Source of the DNA: Caballeronia sp. GAFFF1
Lineage (GTDB): Bacteria; Pseudomonadota; Gammaproteobacteria; Burkholderiales; Burkholderiaceae
Reading direction: 5' to 3'
Assembly (NCBI RefSeq): GCF_023630705.1
Contig: NZ_JALQEM010000030.1
Coordinates: 62,001 to 126,000, forward strand
Length of the DNA stretch: 64,000 bases
Positions within the stretch are counted from its first letter, which is position 1, and the number at the start of each line of letters is the position of its first letter. Of this stretch, positions 18,381-28,307 are shown piece by piece. A model generated the notes under the pieces. It saw only the letters and a list, made by a program, of their open reading frames with translations. It did not search any database and was not told the DNA's origin. Position numbers and translations under genes: made by a program.

Positions 18381-19071
18381 TCCATTGCATGTTCTGACGA
18401 GCCATCGACACTTCGGCGGCACGCATGAGCCCCGGCGTACCGGCGCGAGCTCCGACCACCGTGCGAACGCCCGACGTCGATATCCATTCGACAAGACGCG
18501 CTGTTCCGATTCTATGCGCGCGCCACGTTGCGCGCATGAACGACGGCGGCGCGCAAGTCGAGAGCAGCACGAGCGACTGATTGCTCCCGTTGCGATACGA
18601 GAACACCTTAACGGTCGAGAATGCCCCGAGCGTGACGTTCGAAGCATCGACGGCGTAAAAGCCCGCCGATGAAAGATCGGGCGCGTCCGCGATGCTCGCC
18701 GCGCGTGCAGGCGCCGTCGACTGAATCGCCAAGGCGGACAGGGCAGCGCGTTCCAATGCTGCGTCTGGTAGGCGCACCGTGGCCCAGATCGCGCCGATCA
18801 CGAGCAAAAGACAACCAGCGATGGCTGTCCACAGCCGCAACCGCGCGCCGGGCCGCCGATGACTCGTTTTCCGCGCGCTGCGTTCGTCGCTGAACATCTC
18901 CCGCAACTGCGCATTGAGCCGATCATAGAACACCACTCTGCGCGCTTCCTCGGGCCGGCGAGCGAGATAGGCATGCAGCGACGCGGCCCGTTCCGACGCG
19001 AGCAGGCCGTCGGCGAAGGCCTGTACGTCGGCTTCGGAAAGGCGAGTGTCGGAATGCGGGTCCACGTCCAC
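18370..19071 (-). CDS. Second anti-sigma-like membrane protein
   Basis: 233 residues. The N-terminus (LSEADVQAFADGLLASERAA...REMFSDE) lines up with that of the anti-sigma gene on the other side of the sigma gene (both S-E-x-x-[IV]-Q-A-[YF]-x-D-G-[VL]-L). One membrane helix follows (LWTAIAGCLLLVIGAIWATV, about residues 80-99), then a periplasmic domain of about 130 residues. It is the first gene of the three-gene unit and overlaps the sigma gene by 11 bp, so all three are probably made together. Having two such proteins for one sigma factor is unusual. Confidence 0.7.
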   Translation of the reverse strand: MDVDPHSDTRLSEADVQAFADGLLASERAASLHAYLARRPEEARRVVFYDRLNAQLREMFSDERSARKTSHRRPGARLRLWTAIAGCLLLVIGAIWATVRLPDAALERAALSALAIQSTAPARAASIADAPDLSSAGFYAVDASNVTLGAFSTVKVFSYRNGSNQSLVLLSTCAPPSFMRATWRAHRIGTARLVEWISTSGVRTVVGARAGTPGLMRAAEVSMARQNMQWNER

Positions 19072-19112
19072 GATCGTTGTCCTGCGCTTGGGCGAGTCGT
19101 TTCTCGAGTGCT

Positions 19113-19137
19113 AACAACATTGCGAGGCGTTTATTCC
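19113..19137 (-). promoter_or_regulatory. Candidate ECF promoter of the sigma operon
   Basis: On the minus strand GGAATAA (first base at 19137) is followed after 15 bases by GTTAGC. A start site near 19105 would give a leader of about 34 nt. The -35 word is shared with the motifs before the DUF4148 and catalase-like genes, though spacing here is one base shorter. Confidence 0.45.
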
Positions 19138-19165
19138 CGCAAGCGTCTAATTTTTTGGGCGGCGA

Positions 19166-19477
19166 TCACGAGCCTGCATAGATATGGCAGAAGCTGTAAG
19201 GACCCACGCAGTCCGCCGGGGTCATCGACGCACTCCCCGCCCCCGACGCGGTCTTCATGCCGCCATAAGCGCCGCTCTCGGGCGTCTTCATGCGCGCTGT
19301 CTGGTTCTGATAGATGGGGCTGATGTCCGGATACGAGGCATCCGTCACGAGACGCGAGCCGCTCTGCTCGGCCTGCACGAGTTGCGCGCGCACGTCGTCG
19401 CGCGTGAGACCTTGCGCGAATGCGCCCGTTGAGACGACGAGTGCGGCGGATACGGTGAATACTTTGGCGATGTTCAT
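19166..19477 (-). CDS. DUF4148 family secreted protein
   Basis: 103 residues with a clear signal peptide (MNIAKVFTVSAALVVSTGAFAQ) followed by LTRDDVRAQLVQAEQSGSRL, the conserved start of mature DUF4148 proteins, which abound in Burkholderiaceae and have no assigned function. The C-terminus adds two cysteines (ADCVGPYSFCHIYAGS) not usual in the family. A candidate ECF promoter sits 40 bp upstream, so it may belong to the adjacent sigma regulon. Confidence 0.82.
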   Translation of the reverse strand: MNIAKVFTVSAALVVSTGAFAQGLTRDDVRAQLVQAEQSGSRLVTDASYPDISPIYQNQTARMKTPESGAYGGMKTASGAGSASMTPADCVGPYSFCHIYAGS

Positions 19478-19517
19478 GTTCGACTCCTTGAGAATTCATT
19501 GGGCTTGCATGAAGGCA

Positions 19518-19543
19518 AACCGTCCGCGGAGCCGATCTATTCC
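19518..19543 (-). promoter_or_regulatory. Candidate ECF promoter of the DUF4148 gene
   Basis: Minus-strand GGAATAG starts at 19543 and GTTTGC at 19520, an offset of 23 bases, identical in geometry to the motif before the divergent catalase-like gene. The DUF4148 start codon is 43 bp downstream of the -10 element. Confidence 0.5.
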
Positions 19544-19568
19544 AAAGAATTTAAATCGACGACTTGTT

Positions 19569-19594
19569 GGAATAACGCCGCAAGCATTTGTGTT
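19569..19594 (+). promoter_or_regulatory. Candidate ECF promoter of the catalase-like gene
   Basis: GGAATAA at 19569 and GTTCGC at 19592, offset 23. It lies 36 bp before the ATG at 19630. The same -35 word and spacing recur at both ECF loci of this window. Confidence 0.5.
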
Positions 19595-19629
19595 CGCGTC
19601 ACTGATCCATCGAACAGCGAGCGAACACC

Positions 19630-20709
19630 ATGAAACGGGCACCCTTCTCACTAATGAGACTCTTGCGTAGTCCGAGGCGACATGCACGCGAACTCGCAAA
19701 ACTGGCGGTCATCGGCGGCAGCGTGCTCGCGATCGGCACTGCGTTCGCCTACGTGGCGGGCATCGGCGACACGCACAGGCTGACTTCGACCAAGATCGTC
19801 GACACGCTCGAAAGCGTGAGCGGCGTGCATGCGGGATACCGGCGCAATCATGCCAAAGGCGTATGCGTCGAAGGCTGGTTCGACGGCAATGGCAACGCGT
19901 CATCGCTTTCCCGTGCCGAAGTGTTCACGCGGGAGCGCACGCCGGTGACAGGCCGCTTCGCGATACCCGGCCCCAATCCGTTCGTCAGCGATTCAGGCAA
20001 CCCCGTGCGCAGCCTTGCCCTCGAATTCCGCCTGCGCGATGGCGAGCAGTGGCGCACTGCGATGAATAGTACTCCTGTATTCATCGTGAACAGCGCGCAG
20101 GGATTTTATGAGCAACTGATCGCATCGCGTCCCGATCCGAAGACCGGCAAGCCCGATCCCTCGAAGCTTGCCGCGTTTTTTGCGGCGCATCCTGAGACCC
20201 GGCCCTTTCGCGATTGGGTCAAGACGCACGCGCCCTCTTCGAGCTTCGCTAATGCCGCGTATTACGGCATCAACGCGTTCCGAGCGACTGACGCTTCGGG
20301 CGTCACGCATGGCGTGCGCTGGTCCCTCGTTCCCGAAGCCAACTACGTGGCCGTATCGCAAAGTGACGCCTCGCGTCACGACTTCCTCGACGAGGAACTG
20401 AGAGGCCGCCTCGCTCACGGCCCGCAACGGTGGCACCTGATCCTGACCGTCGCGCAACCGGGCGACGCCACCAACGACGCCACCAAAGCATGGCCCGACG
20501 ACCGGAAGCATATTGACGCCGGCACGCTCGTGATTACCCGCGAGGGTCCGCAAGCCGACGGCGCTTGCCGCGACATCAACTTCGACCCGACCGTGTTGCC
20601 CGCTGGGCTCATGGTCTCGGACGATCCCTTGCTCGCGGCCCGTTCGTCCGCGTATTCCGTTTCGTTCAACCGCAGAACGCATGAGGAGGCGCATCATGAA
20701 GCGCACTGA
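19630..20709 (+). CDS. Catalase-related peroxidase (SrpA-like)
   Basis: 359 residues. An N-terminal hydrophobic anchor (LAKLAVIGGSVLAIGTAFAY, residues 25-45) places it in the periplasm. The catalase core follows in its short form: GVHAGYRRNHAKGVCVEGWF holds the distal-side His, GRFAIPGPNPFVSDSG and RSLALEFRLRDGEQWRTAMN match catalase fold segments, and SFANAAYYGINAFR is in the usual place. Such mini-catalases use haem and act as peroxidases rather than true catalases. The 3' end overlaps the cytochrome b561 gene by 14 bp, suggesting a redox pair. Confidence 0.88.
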   Translation: MKRAPFSLMRLLRSPRRHARELAKLAVIGGSVLAIGTAFAYVAGIGDTHRLTSTKIVDTLESVSGVHAGYRRNHAKGVCVEGWFDGNGNASSLSRAEVFTRERTPVTGRFAIPGPNPFVSDSGNPVRSLALEFRLRDGEQWRTAMNSTPVFIVNSAQGFYEQLIASRPDPKTGKPDPSKLAAFFAAHPETRPFRDWVKTHAPSSSFANAAYYGINAFRATDASGVTHGVRWSLVPEANYVAVSQSDASRHDFLDEELRGRLAHGPQRWHLILTVAQPGDATNDATKAWPDDRKHIDAGTLVITREGPQADGACRDINFDPTVLPAGLMVSDDPLLAARSSAYSVSFNRRTHEEAHHEAH

Positions 20710-21238
20710 CGCGAACCACTTCAGTCCGGCGGCGCGCTGGATTCACTGGCTCATGGCGGTCCTCGTGATCGCCATGCTGTTCATCGGCGTCGGCATGGTC
20801 GCGACGCTTTCGTCGTGGCATCAGACGCTGATCGCCATACATCGCCCTCCCGGCATCGTGATTCTTGTGCTCACGGTGCTGCGTCTCGCCGTACGCATGA
20901 CGCACCATACGCCCGCCCTCCCCGACGACATGCCGCGTTGGCAGCGACGCATCGCGCATGGCTCGCACTGGCTCTTCTATGCGCTGCTCTTCGCGATGCC
21001 GCTCGTCGGATGGTCGATGCTATCCGCAGGCGGATTTCCGATTGTCATGCTGGGCGGCGTGCATCTGCCGCCAATCGCACCGGTGAGCGTGCGTCTCTAT
21101 GCGTTCCTGAGAAGCGCGCACACGTATCTCGCTCTGCTGTTATTCGCGACCTTCGTGATGCACTTCGCCGCGGCCCTGTTCCATGGGCTGATTCGTCGCG
21201 ACGGCGTGCTCTCGAGCATGGCGCGCAGCGGCCGATGA
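20696..21238 (+). CDS. Cytochrome b561 family protein
   Basis: 180 residues from ATG 20696, which overlaps the peroxidase gene end and has GAGGAGG upstream. Four membrane helices are visible, with haem-ligand histidines in FSPAARWIHWLMAVLVIAML, LIAIHRPPGIVIL, IAHGSHWLFYALLFAMPLVG and SAHTYLALLLFATFVMHFAA. Such proteins carry electrons from quinol to periplasmic partners. The tight overlap makes electron supply to the peroxidase the simplest hypothesis. Confidence 0.9.
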   Translation: MKRTDANHFSPAARWIHWLMAVLVIAMLFIGVGMVATLSSWHQTLIAIHRPPGIVILVLTVLRLAVRMTHHTPALPDDMPRWQRRIAHGSHWLFYALLFAMPLVGWSMLSAGGFPIVMLGGVHLPPIAPVSVRLYAFLRSAHTYLALLLFATFVMHFAAALFHGLIRRDGVLSSMARSGR

Positions 21239-21251
21239 CGGACGTGCGCGT

Positions 21252-22634
21252 TCATTCATTCGGCGAGACCTGTTCGATTGCAACCATCAAGTCTTCCGTA
21301 TGGACCATGAGTTCGCGCACTCGCCGCAGCATCGGATATTGGTCCAGCACGCCGCGCCAGCGAGGCGACGCGAGCAGATCATCCCACACGGGTTCGAGGG
21401 TTCGGACATCGGCTGGTCGATGATCTTGCCGCATGCAGGCGAAATCGAGGCTGGCTTGCGCCGACAGTAGTTGCATGCGGCTGCCCGCGCCGAGAACGCG
21501 CTGCGCCGTGTCGGCAGGCGCATTGCAGCAGTAGAGAACGGTGCCTTGCAAGCTGTCCTCGTCGGTGGTCAGGCGGTGTAGTGACGAACCGCGCAGACGC
21601 ACGGCGCCCTGGGCCGTTTCGAATGCGTACGAGACGTTTTCCTCGGCATGCGCAAGAAGTTCGATTCCACGAAGCAGCCGGGAAAGATCGGTCGTCGCCG
21701 CATCGACGGAGGCCTTTGATTCGACGAGCAGACAGACATCCCATTCCGGGGCTTCATCGGCGTTGTTGGCCCGTTTGAGCAGCACGGCATCCCACTCGCT
21801 CTTGGCGCGTTCGGCGCGACCCGGAATGGACGCGGGAACGTGCATGGAGGTCACGACGCGATACGCCGCACGATCGCCGTCTTCGTCTCCAAGACGGTCT
21901 GCCAAAGCTTGCAGCGCGTGACTGGCGCGCCCCTCGGCCGCTGCCCCGCGCTTCTGCGATGCGTTACCTTCCGCGGCGGCTTGCGCGCTGCCGGAGCGCG
22001 GACCATGCCGGTCCCATAGCGACAGATACGCCTGCACGCGTTCTTCCCGAAGCAGGGTTTCGAGACGTTGCAGCCGAAGCAAGGAAGGATTCTCGATCAG
22101 CCGCGTCAGGGCATCACGGGACTGAGATTCGCCGGCGATTTCGGGGATGGCCAGCAAGCGTCGTGCGATATCGGCAAGGCCGGACAAGTACGGCGATGAC
22201 GCATAGGCGTGCAATTGCGCGAGCGCCTCGCGTTGCGCATCCGACGACGCGCGTTGTTTGCCGGGATGAGCGATGGCGTTCACACTGGCGCGAATGGATC
22301 GACGATCCTGTTTCGCGTGCGCCGACAGCGACACGTATTCACGCACTTCCGCCACGCGGTGCCGGAGCAACGTGGCCTTGAAGACCGGGTCGCCGGATTC
22401 GTCGTGCAGTGCTTCTTCGATCAGGCGTGCGAGCCCTTCGAGGAAAGCCTGCTTCATCGATATGGTCGGCGCTTCGTCTCGCGAGATCGCGCAGCGTGTC
22501 TCTTCGATGACGATTGCAAGCGCCGTGGCGGGTGACGGTATCGACGATCCATCGGACAAGGCAGCGAACGCGGGCAAACGGTACCTGCGCGCCACGACGC
22601 GCAATATTTCTCGAAGCAGGAGCGGAGGAGACAT
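21252..22634 (-). CDS. Hypothetical protein with PD-(D/E)XK-like motif
   Basis: 460 residues, mostly helical, with no membrane segment. Residues 1-240 are helical and unknown. Around residues 255-320 there is a helix (ALQADRL-type), a strand (YRVVTSMHVP), WDAVLLKR, then WDVCLLVESKASVDAATTDL. The order of an acidic residue in one strand and E-x-K in the next matches the PD-(D/E)XK nuclease core. A nuclease function is only inferred; no partner methylase or helicase is adjacent. The gene stands alone between cytochrome b561 and xylH. Confidence 0.6.
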   Translation of the reverse strand: MSPPLLLREILRVVARRYRLPAFAALSDGSSIPSPATALAIVIEETRCAISRDEAPTISMKQAFLEGLARLIEEALHDESGDPVFKATLLRHRVAEVREYVSLSAHAKQDRRSIRASVNAIAHPGKQRASSDAQREALAQLHAYASSPYLSGLADIARRLLAIPEIAGESQSRDALTRLIENPSLLRLQRLETLLREERVQAYLSLWDRHGPRSGSAQAAAEGNASQKRGAAAEGRASHALQALADRLGDEDGDRAAYRVVTSMHVPASIPGRAERAKSEWDAVLLKRANNADEAPEWDVCLLVESKASVDAATTDLSRLLRGIELLAHAEENVSYAFETAQGAVRLRGSSLHRLTTDEDSLQGTVLYCCNAPADTAQRVLGAGSRMQLLSAQASLDFACMRQDHRPADVRTLEPVWDDLLASPRWRGVLDQYPMLRRVRELMVHTEDLMVAIEQVSPNE

Positions 22635-22682
22635 GAGAGCACGAGGGATGAAACGTAGCCTCGTACTTTACCTCGTCGATGC

Positions 22683-22701
22683 GCGGGCGGCCGCCTGCCG
22701 C
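22683..22701 (-). terminator. GC-rich hairpin after xylH
   Basis: GGGCGGC, five bases, GCCGCCC: a perfect 7-bp stem 22 bp beyond the xylH stop on its strand. No T-run follows, so it is a weak candidate terminator or an mRNA-stabilising hairpin. Confidence 0.35.
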
Positions 22702-22722
22702 CCGGCGCCTCGCTGCGTGCGC

Positions 22723-23925
22723 TTATCGACGCGCAGTTCCCGACACGACATCGATCCACACGGCGAGCACGAGAATCGCGCCCTTGACGATCATCTGCCA
22801 ATACGAGTCCACATCCAGCATCGACATGCCGTTGTCGAGGCTCGCCATCACGAGCGCGCCGATGATCGCGCCATACACGGTGCCGGAGCCGCCACGCATC
22901 GACGTTCCGCCGATGAAGCATGCCGCGATGGCGTCGAGCTCGCCCATCGATCCGGCAGAGGGCGAGCCCGCCGCGAGACGCGCCGTATTGACGAGTCCGC
23001 CGAACGCGCACATCAAACCCATGAGCGCGAAGATAGCGAGCTTCACGCGGTCGGTGTTGATGCCGGACAAGCGCGTCGCCTCCAGATTGGAGCCGACCGC
23101 ATAGATGCGCCGGCCGAAGACCGTTTGCGTCGCGATATAGGTGAAGATGCCGAGCAGCGCGAGCAGCACGAGCACCGGGACCGGAATGCCACCGTAACGG
23201 TTGAGCGTCGCGACGAAAGCGAAGAGAATCACGCCCGCGGCGATGATCTTCACGCCTTCCTGCCACGGCGCGACAACCGGCAAGCCGTAACGCTGACGGC
23301 TGCGTCGCTGACGCAGGGTCAACACTGCGAGCAAGGCGAAGAGCGCGATGGCGAGCGTATCGCCGGCCACGCGCGGCAAGTAGCCTTGCCCGATGAACAC
23401 GAGTGAATCGGACACCGGCGCAATCGTCGAACCGCCGGTTATACCCAGCAGAACGCCGCGATAGGCCAGCATGCCGCCTAGCCCGACGATGAACGAGGGC
23501 ACTCTTCGATACGTCGACCACCAGCCGTTGAAGAGACCAATGGCAACGCCGAGCACCATCACCACCGGCAAGGTCGCGGCAATAGGCCAGTGATACGTGA
23601 CATCGAGAATCGCGGCCACGCCGCCGAGCAGCCCGAGCAGCGAGCCCACGGACAAGTCGATTTCGCCGGAGATGATGACGAATACCATGCCGCAGGCAAG
23701 CATGCCGGTAATCGACATCTGCCGCAACAGGTTCGAGAGATTGCGCGGCGTGACGAACGCGCCATTGGTCAGGAACGAGAAGAACAGCCAGATGACGGCG
23801 ACTGCGAGCAGCAGCGCTAAGAGCTTGTAGCGCGTGAATAGCTGCTTCATGCGCTGGCCGGCGGGCTGCGGCGCGCCCTGCTCGTCCTTGCTGGGCTTAG
23901 GCGTCGAAATGAGATCGGGAGTCAT
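22723..23925 (-). CDS. xylH: Xylose ABC transporter permease
   Basis: 400 residues with about ten hydrophobic segments and no ATPase motifs, of the carbohydrate-uptake CUT2 permease type. It shows [20 protein letters not shown], the EAA-like signature of the RbsC/XylH family, and [21 protein letters not shown]. The start overlaps the xylG stop by ATGA. With XylG and XylF it forms the high-affinity D-xylose importer in the inner membrane. Confidence 0.93.
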   Translation of the reverse strand: MTPDLISTPKPSKDEQGAPQPAGQRMKQLFTRYKLLALLLAVAVIWLFFSFLTNGAFVTPRNLSNLLRQMSITGMLACGMVFVIISGEIDLSVGSLLGLLGGVAAILDVTYHWPIAATLPVVMVLGVAIGLFNGWWSTYRRVPSFIVGLGGMLAYRGVLLGITGGSTIAPVSDSLVFIGQGYLPRVAGDTLAIALFALLAVLTLRQRRSRQRYGLPVVAPWQEGVKIIAAGVILFAFVATLNRYGGIPVPVLVLLALLGIFTYIATQTVFGRRIYAVGSNLEATRLSGINTDRVKLAIFALMGLMCAFGGLVNTARLAAGSPSAGSMGELDAIAACFIGGTSMRGGSGTVYGAIIGALVMASLDNGMSMLDVDSYWQMIVKGAILVLAVWIDVVSGTARR

Positions 23926-25493
23926 GCGAGGCTCGCTGAATCGATTGAGTCGGTTTCCTGCCGCGTTGCGATGGCGGCCGAAAGAATGTCTTCCTGCGTG
24001 AGGCCGTCGTTGATGAAATCGCCTCGTAACTGGCCTTCGCCGATGACGAGCACACGGTCCGAGACACCGAGCACTTCCGGCAATTCCGACGACACCATGA
24101 TGATGGATACGCCGCGTTGCGCGAGTTCGAACATCAGCTTGTAGATTTCGTACTTCGCGCCTACGTCGACGCCGCGCGTGGGTTCATCGAGAATCAGCAC
24201 ATCGGGATTCGTCAACAGCATGCGCGTGAGTACTGCCTTTTGCTGATTGCCGCCGGACAGACTCGCGATGGACAACATCGGATGCGCCGCGCGCACGGAG
24301 AGCCGCTTCATCTCGGTGTGGATGGTATCGAGTTCCGCAGCGGTATCGATACGTCCGCCTTTGGCAAAACGCCTGAGCACCGCGAGCGTGATGTTATGCC
24401 CGACGCCCAGTTGCGGAACGATGCCATGACGCTTGCGATCTTCGGGCACCATGGCGATACCCGCCGCAATTGCGTCGCCGGGCGTGCGAATGGCAACGGG
24501 CTTGCCTTTCACGATGACCTGCGCAGCGCTCTCACCCGCGTATGCGCCGAACACTGCCTGCATGAGTTCGGTGCGCCCCGCGCCGACGAGCCCCGCGACG
24601 CCGAGAATCTCGCCTTTTCTCAGCGCGAATGACACGTCGTCCACACGTTTGCGGTTCGGATTGTTGATGTCGAAGCAGGTGACATGACGCGCTTCGAACA
24701 CGACTTCGCCGATCGGCTGCCGGTCTTCCTTTGCCGGACGCGGAAAGAGATTCGTGATTTCACGTCCGACCATCATCGCGATGACGCGGTCGGTGGTCAC
24801 GTTACGCATGGGATGCGTCGCGACGTGCTTGCCGTCGCGAATGACCGTCACGGTGTCGCACACGGCTTCGACTTCGTCGAGCTTGTGCGAGATATACACG
24901 CAGGCGACGCCGCGCCGCTTGAGGTCTCGCACGATGTCCAAAAGGATCTGCGTTTCCGACGCCGTAAGCGATGAAGAAGGTTCGTCGAGAATGAGCAGCC
25001 GCGCCTTCTTGTTGAGCGCCTTCGCTATCTCGATCAATTGCTGATGGCCGCCGCCGTAATTCATCACCGGCTGCGCCACGTTGATGCCCTGTATGTTCAG
25101 CTCGCCTAGCAGTTCGCTTGCGCGCTGATACATCGCCGGGTAATTCATGCGCCCGCCAGGCAGCGTGATTTCATTACCCAGGAAGATGTTTTCGGCCACC
25201 GACAGTTGCGGCACCAGCATGAGTTCCTGGTGAATGATGATGATGCCCGCTTGCTCGGTGTCGCGAATGCCGGCCGCTCGAAGCGGCTTGCCATCCCAGA
25301 TGATTTCGCCCTGCCACGTTCCATGGGGATAGACGCCTGACAGCACCTTCATGAGTGTCGACTTGCCTGCGCCGTTTTCACCGCAAAGTCCCACGCATTC
25401 GCCTTGATTCACGATGAGGTCGATGCCGTCGAGCGCCTTGACGCCCCCGAACGACTTGGCGATGCCGCGCATTTCCAATAGCGCCTGTGCCAT
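23922..25493 (-). CDS. xylG: Xylose ABC transporter ATP-binding protein
   Basis: 523 residues from ATG 25493, with two ABC domains, as in all CUT2 ATPases. The first has Walker [10 protein letters not shown], the signature region [14 protein letters not shown] and Walker [12 protein letters not shown]. The second has the degenerate Walker [11 protein letters not shown], signature [16 protein letters not shown] and [13 protein letters not shown]. Open frame upstream of 25493 is noncoding. It powers XylFH import. Confidence 0.95.
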   Translation of the reverse strand: MAQALLEMRGIAKSFGGVKALDGIDLIVNQGECVGLCGENGAGKSTLMKVLSGVYPHGTWQGEIIWDGKPLRAAGIRDTEQAGIIIIHQELMLVPQLSVAENIFLGNEITLPGGRMNYPAMYQRASELLGELNIQGINVAQPVMNYGGGHQQLIEIAKALNKKARLLILDEPSSSLTASETQILLDIVRDLKRRGVACVYISHKLDEVEAVCDTVTVIRDGKHVATHPMRNVTTDRVIAMMVGREITNLFPRPAKEDRQPIGEVVFEARHVTCFDINNPNRKRVDDVSFALRKGEILGVAGLVGAGRTELMQAVFGAYAGESAAQVIVKGKPVAIRTPGDAIAAGIAMVPEDRKRHGIVPQLGVGHNITLAVLRRFAKGGRIDTAAELDTIHTEMKRLSVRAAHPMLSIASLSGGNQQKAVLTRMLLTNPDVLILDEPTRGVDVGAKYEIYKLMFELAQRGVSIIMVSSELPEVLGVSDRVLVIGEGQLRGDFINDGLTQEDILSAAIATRQETDSIDSASLA

Positions 25494-25555
25494 GCTTGGT
25501 GTCCTGACTGTGCTGAACGAAGCGGGCATCGCCGAAGGCAACGCCCGCAGGACCA

Positions 25556-26584
25556 TTAATTGCCGGCCAGTTGCGCTTGCGAATAGAAGCCGTCCTTGAT
25601 GACGACATCGACGTTGGACTTGGTCAGCAATGTCGGCTGTAGCAGTACCGTGTCGACTTGTTTCTTGCCGTTGTCGTATTTCGCGTTGAACGCGGGCTTG
25701 TCGCCCTTGGCGAGATCGACGGCAAGCTTGGCGGCATCGCCTGCAATGAGTTTCAGAGGCTTGTAAACCGTCATGGTCTGCGTGCCGGCCACAAGGCGCT
25801 TGACCGCGGCGAGGTCGGCGTCCTGCCCCGACACCGGCACCTTGCCCGCGAGCTTCTGCGCGGCTAGCGCCTGAATGGCGCCGCCCGCCGTGCCATCGTT
25901 GGATGCGACGATCGCATCGATCTTGTTGTTGTTCGCGGTCAATGCATCCTCGGTAATTCGCAGCGCCGTGGATGCGCTCCATTCCGGCACCCACTGCTGC
26001 CCCACGATCTTGATATCGCCGCGATCGACAGCGGGCTTCAGCACTTTCATCTGCCCTTCTCGCAGCATCTTCGCGTTGTTGTCGGTGGGTGCGCCGCCGA
26101 GCAGGAAGTAATTGCCCTTGGGTTGCGCGTTATAGACGCCTTGCGCCTGCAATTCGCCGACCTTTTCGTTGTCGAACGAGATATAGGCATCGATGTCGGC
26201 ATCGAGCACCAGGCGGTCATACGACACCACCTTGATGCCCGCCTTGTGCGCTTCCGCCACGACGTTGCCGAGCGTCTTCGAATTGAACGGCACGATCACG
26301 ATGACATCGACGCCGCGCGAAATGAGGTTTTCGATCTGCGATATCTGACGCGCTTCGCTTGCGTCGGCGGACTGCACCGACACTTTCGCGCCGAGCTTCG
26401 TGGCAGCCGCTACGAAATAGTCGCGATCGCGCGACCAGCGCTCCACACGCAGATCGTCGATGCAAAAGCCGATCTCGGGCTTGTCCTTGCTTGCGTGCGC
26501 GAGCGGCGCCGCCAGTGAAAAGCCTGCGCACATGGCGGCGCAGACGAGCGAACTCAATACCGAACGGCGAATGGATGATTTCAT
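25556..26584 (-). CDS. xylF: D-xylose-binding periplasmic protein
   Basis: 342 residues with a signal peptide (cleavage near [13 protein letters not shown]). The mature part has [20 protein letters not shown], the ligand-contacting start of XylF, then [42 protein letters not shown] and [20 protein letters not shown]. It delivers D-xylose to XylGH. It is preceded by a candidate XylR operator at 26719-26764, between it and xylA, so it can have its own promoter. Confidence 0.95.
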   Translation of the reverse strand: MKSSIRRSVLSSLVCAAMCAGFSLAAPLAHASKDKPEIGFCIDDLRVERWSRDRDYFVAAATKLGAKVSVQSADASEARQISQIENLISRGVDVIVIVPFNSKTLGNVVAEAHKAGIKVVSYDRLVLDADIDAYISFDNEKVGELQAQGVYNAQPKGNYFLLGGAPTDNNAKMLREGQMKVLKPAVDRGDIKIVGQQWVPEWSASTALRITEDALTANNNKIDAIVASNDGTAGGAIQALAAQKLAGKVPVSGQDADLAAVKRLVAGTQTMTVYKPLKLIAGDAAKLAVDLAKGDKPAFNAKYDNGKKQVDTVLLQPTLLTKSNVDVVIKDGFYSQAQLAGN

Positions 26585-26718
26585 GTCTCACTCCTGTTTT
26601 GGATGGCCGCGGGCGTAGTCGTGCGAGAGCGCCCGGCGTTACATACAGTGCGCCGCGAATACGTGTCCGCAGGCGTCGCTATGATTGTTTCGACTCGAAG
26701 AGTGGCCGCTATTCGCCC

Positions 26719-26764
26719 GCGCTGCAATTGCGAAATCGACCGCTGGCGCTAACGTTTTTTGGCG
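26719..26764. promoter_or_regulatory. Candidate XylR operator upstream of xylF
   Basis: Contains GCTGCAATTGCGAAAT, then spaced matches (GCG, TAACG, TTTTTTGGC) that recur in the same order at 28159-28204 upstream of xylA. The longest exact shared block is CAATTGCGAAAT (26725-26736). Two copies in front of the two xylose units make it the probable AraC-family XylR binding site. Confidence 0.6.
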
Positions 26765-26768
26765 TCGC

Positions 26769-28085
26769 TCAACCGTAGATCGCGCGATTGACCCAATTCT
26801 CCAGGCGCTCCTGCTGACCGCTTACGTGCCGGGGATCGATTCCGCGAGCGATGGCATCGTTCGCCAGTGCGTCGAGCGAATAGCCGCCCGCGAACACCTT
26901 GCGCCCGAATTCGGACTCCCAACCGGCATAGCGGTCTGCCTTCAGCTCGGCGAGCCGATCGTTCTCGACGAGCGTCGCTGCGCGTTCGAGCGCTATCGCA
27001 ATGACGTCGATTGCGCCGATGTGACCATGCAGCAGATCCTCCGCATTGATGCTCTGCCGGCGTACCTTGGAATCGAAATTCATGCCGCCCGTCGTGAAGC
27101 CGCCGTTGCGCAGTATTTCGTAAAGCGCGAGCGTGAGTTCTTCCACGCTATTCGGAAATTGGTCCGTATCCCAGCCGTTTTGCGGATCGCCGCGATTCGC
27201 GTCGATGCTGCCGAAAATGCCGAGCGCGAAGGCCGTCGCAATCTCGTGGTGAAACGAATGCCCGGCGAGCGTTGCATGATTGGCCTCGATGTTCACGCGG
27301 AACTCGTCTTGCAGGCCGAATTGCGTGAGAAAGCCATGCACCGTGGCGACGTCGTAATCATATTGATGCTTGGTCGGCTCTTGCGGCTTGGGCTCGATCA
27401 ACAGTGCGCCCTTGAAGCCGATCTTGTGCTTGTGTTCGGCGACCATGGCAAGAAAGCGCGCGAGCTGTTCGCGCTCGCGTTTGAGATCCGTGTTCAGAAG
27501 CGTCTCGTAGCCCTCGCGGCCGCCCCACAGCACGTAGTTCTCTCCGCCGAGATCGAGCGTGGCTTGCAGCGCCTCGCGCACTTGCGTGGCGGCGAAGGCG
27601 AATACGTCCGGGTTCGGGTTCGTGGCGGCGCCCGCTGCATAGCGCGGATTGGAGAACAGGTTAGCCGTGCCCCAAAGCAACTTGACGCCGCTTACGTCTT
27701 GTTTGGCCGCGAGGTACTCACGCATGCGCTTGAAATTGTCGACGTATTCGCGAATGCTCGCGCCTTCGGGCGCGACGTCGGTATCGTGAAACGTATAGAA
27801 CGGCGTGCCCAGTTTGTCGAAGAATTCGAACGCGGCATCGGCTTTCATGCGCGCCATTTCCATCGCATCGCCCTGCTTGTGCCACGGCCGATCGAACGTG
27901 CCGGCGCCGAACACATCTACGCCCGGCCACACGAACGAATGCCAGTAACATACGGCAAGCCGCAGATGATCGGCCATACGCTTGCCGAGGACCATCTTGT
28001 CGGCATCGTAATGACGATAAGCGAACGGATTGTCTGAACCTGCACCCTCGAAACGGGCGCTTGGAAGATGTTCGAGCGAAGGCAT
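26769..28085 (-). CDS. xylA: Xylose isomerase
   Basis: 438 residues, the length of class II xylose isomerases. Active-site landmarks are [13 protein letters not shown] (catalytic His), [33 protein letters not shown] (metal-binding Glu and Lys), [20 protein letters not shown] and [20 protein letters not shown] (metal-binding Asp). It converts D-xylose to D-xylulose in the cytoplasm. It is the first gene of the minus-strand xylose unit, divergent from xylR. Confidence 0.97.
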   Translation of the reverse strand: MPSLEHLPSARFEGAGSDNPFAYRHYDADKMVLGKRMADHLRLAVCYWHSFVWPGVDVFGAGTFDRPWHKQGDAMEMARMKADAAFEFFDKLGTPFYTFHDTDVAPEGASIREYVDNFKRMREYLAAKQDVSGVKLLWGTANLFSNPRYAAGAATNPNPDVFAFAATQVREALQATLDLGGENYVLWGGREGYETLLNTDLKREREQLARFLAMVAEHKHKIGFKGALLIEPKPQEPTKHQYDYDVATVHGFLTQFGLQDEFRVNIEANHATLAGHSFHHEIATAFALGIFGSIDANRGDPQNGWDTDQFPNSVEELTLALYEILRNGGFTTGGMNFDSKVRRQSINAEDLLHGHIGAIDVIAIALERAATLVENDRLAELKADRYAGWESEFGRKVFAGGYSLDALANDAIARGIDPRHVSGQQERLENWVNRAIYG

Positions 28086-28158
28086 CGCGTCTCCTGTTTT
28101 CGAATGCGCGCATTCGAGTCGCGCTTTAGAGTGACGCCATGCTGCCAGCCGTGCGCCC

Positions 28159-28204
28159 GGTGCTTCAATTGCGAAATTCGCCAGCGCGACTAGCGATTCT
28201 TGGC
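28159..28204. promoter_or_regulatory. Candidate XylR operator in the xylA-xylR intergenic region
   Basis: Contains GCTTCAATTGCGAAAT followed by GCG, TAGCG and TTCTTGGC in the same order and near-identical spacing as at 26719-26764. It lies 74 bp from the xylA start and about 105 bp from the xylR start, so it could serve both directions. Confidence 0.6.
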
Positions 28205-28307
28205 AATGGCCGGAGTTGATTGACGCATGCCATTAGAATGAAGCGGCTGCATAGTCGGCAGTCACGCTTCACATATGGAAAACCCTTAAGTCCGCTAAGA
28301 GATTTTC

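Noticed and set aside
25494..25994. N-terminal extension of xylG over the xylF 3' end
   Set aside because: Protein similarity begins at ATG 25493, and the extension is out of frame with xylF, whose C-terminus is normal.
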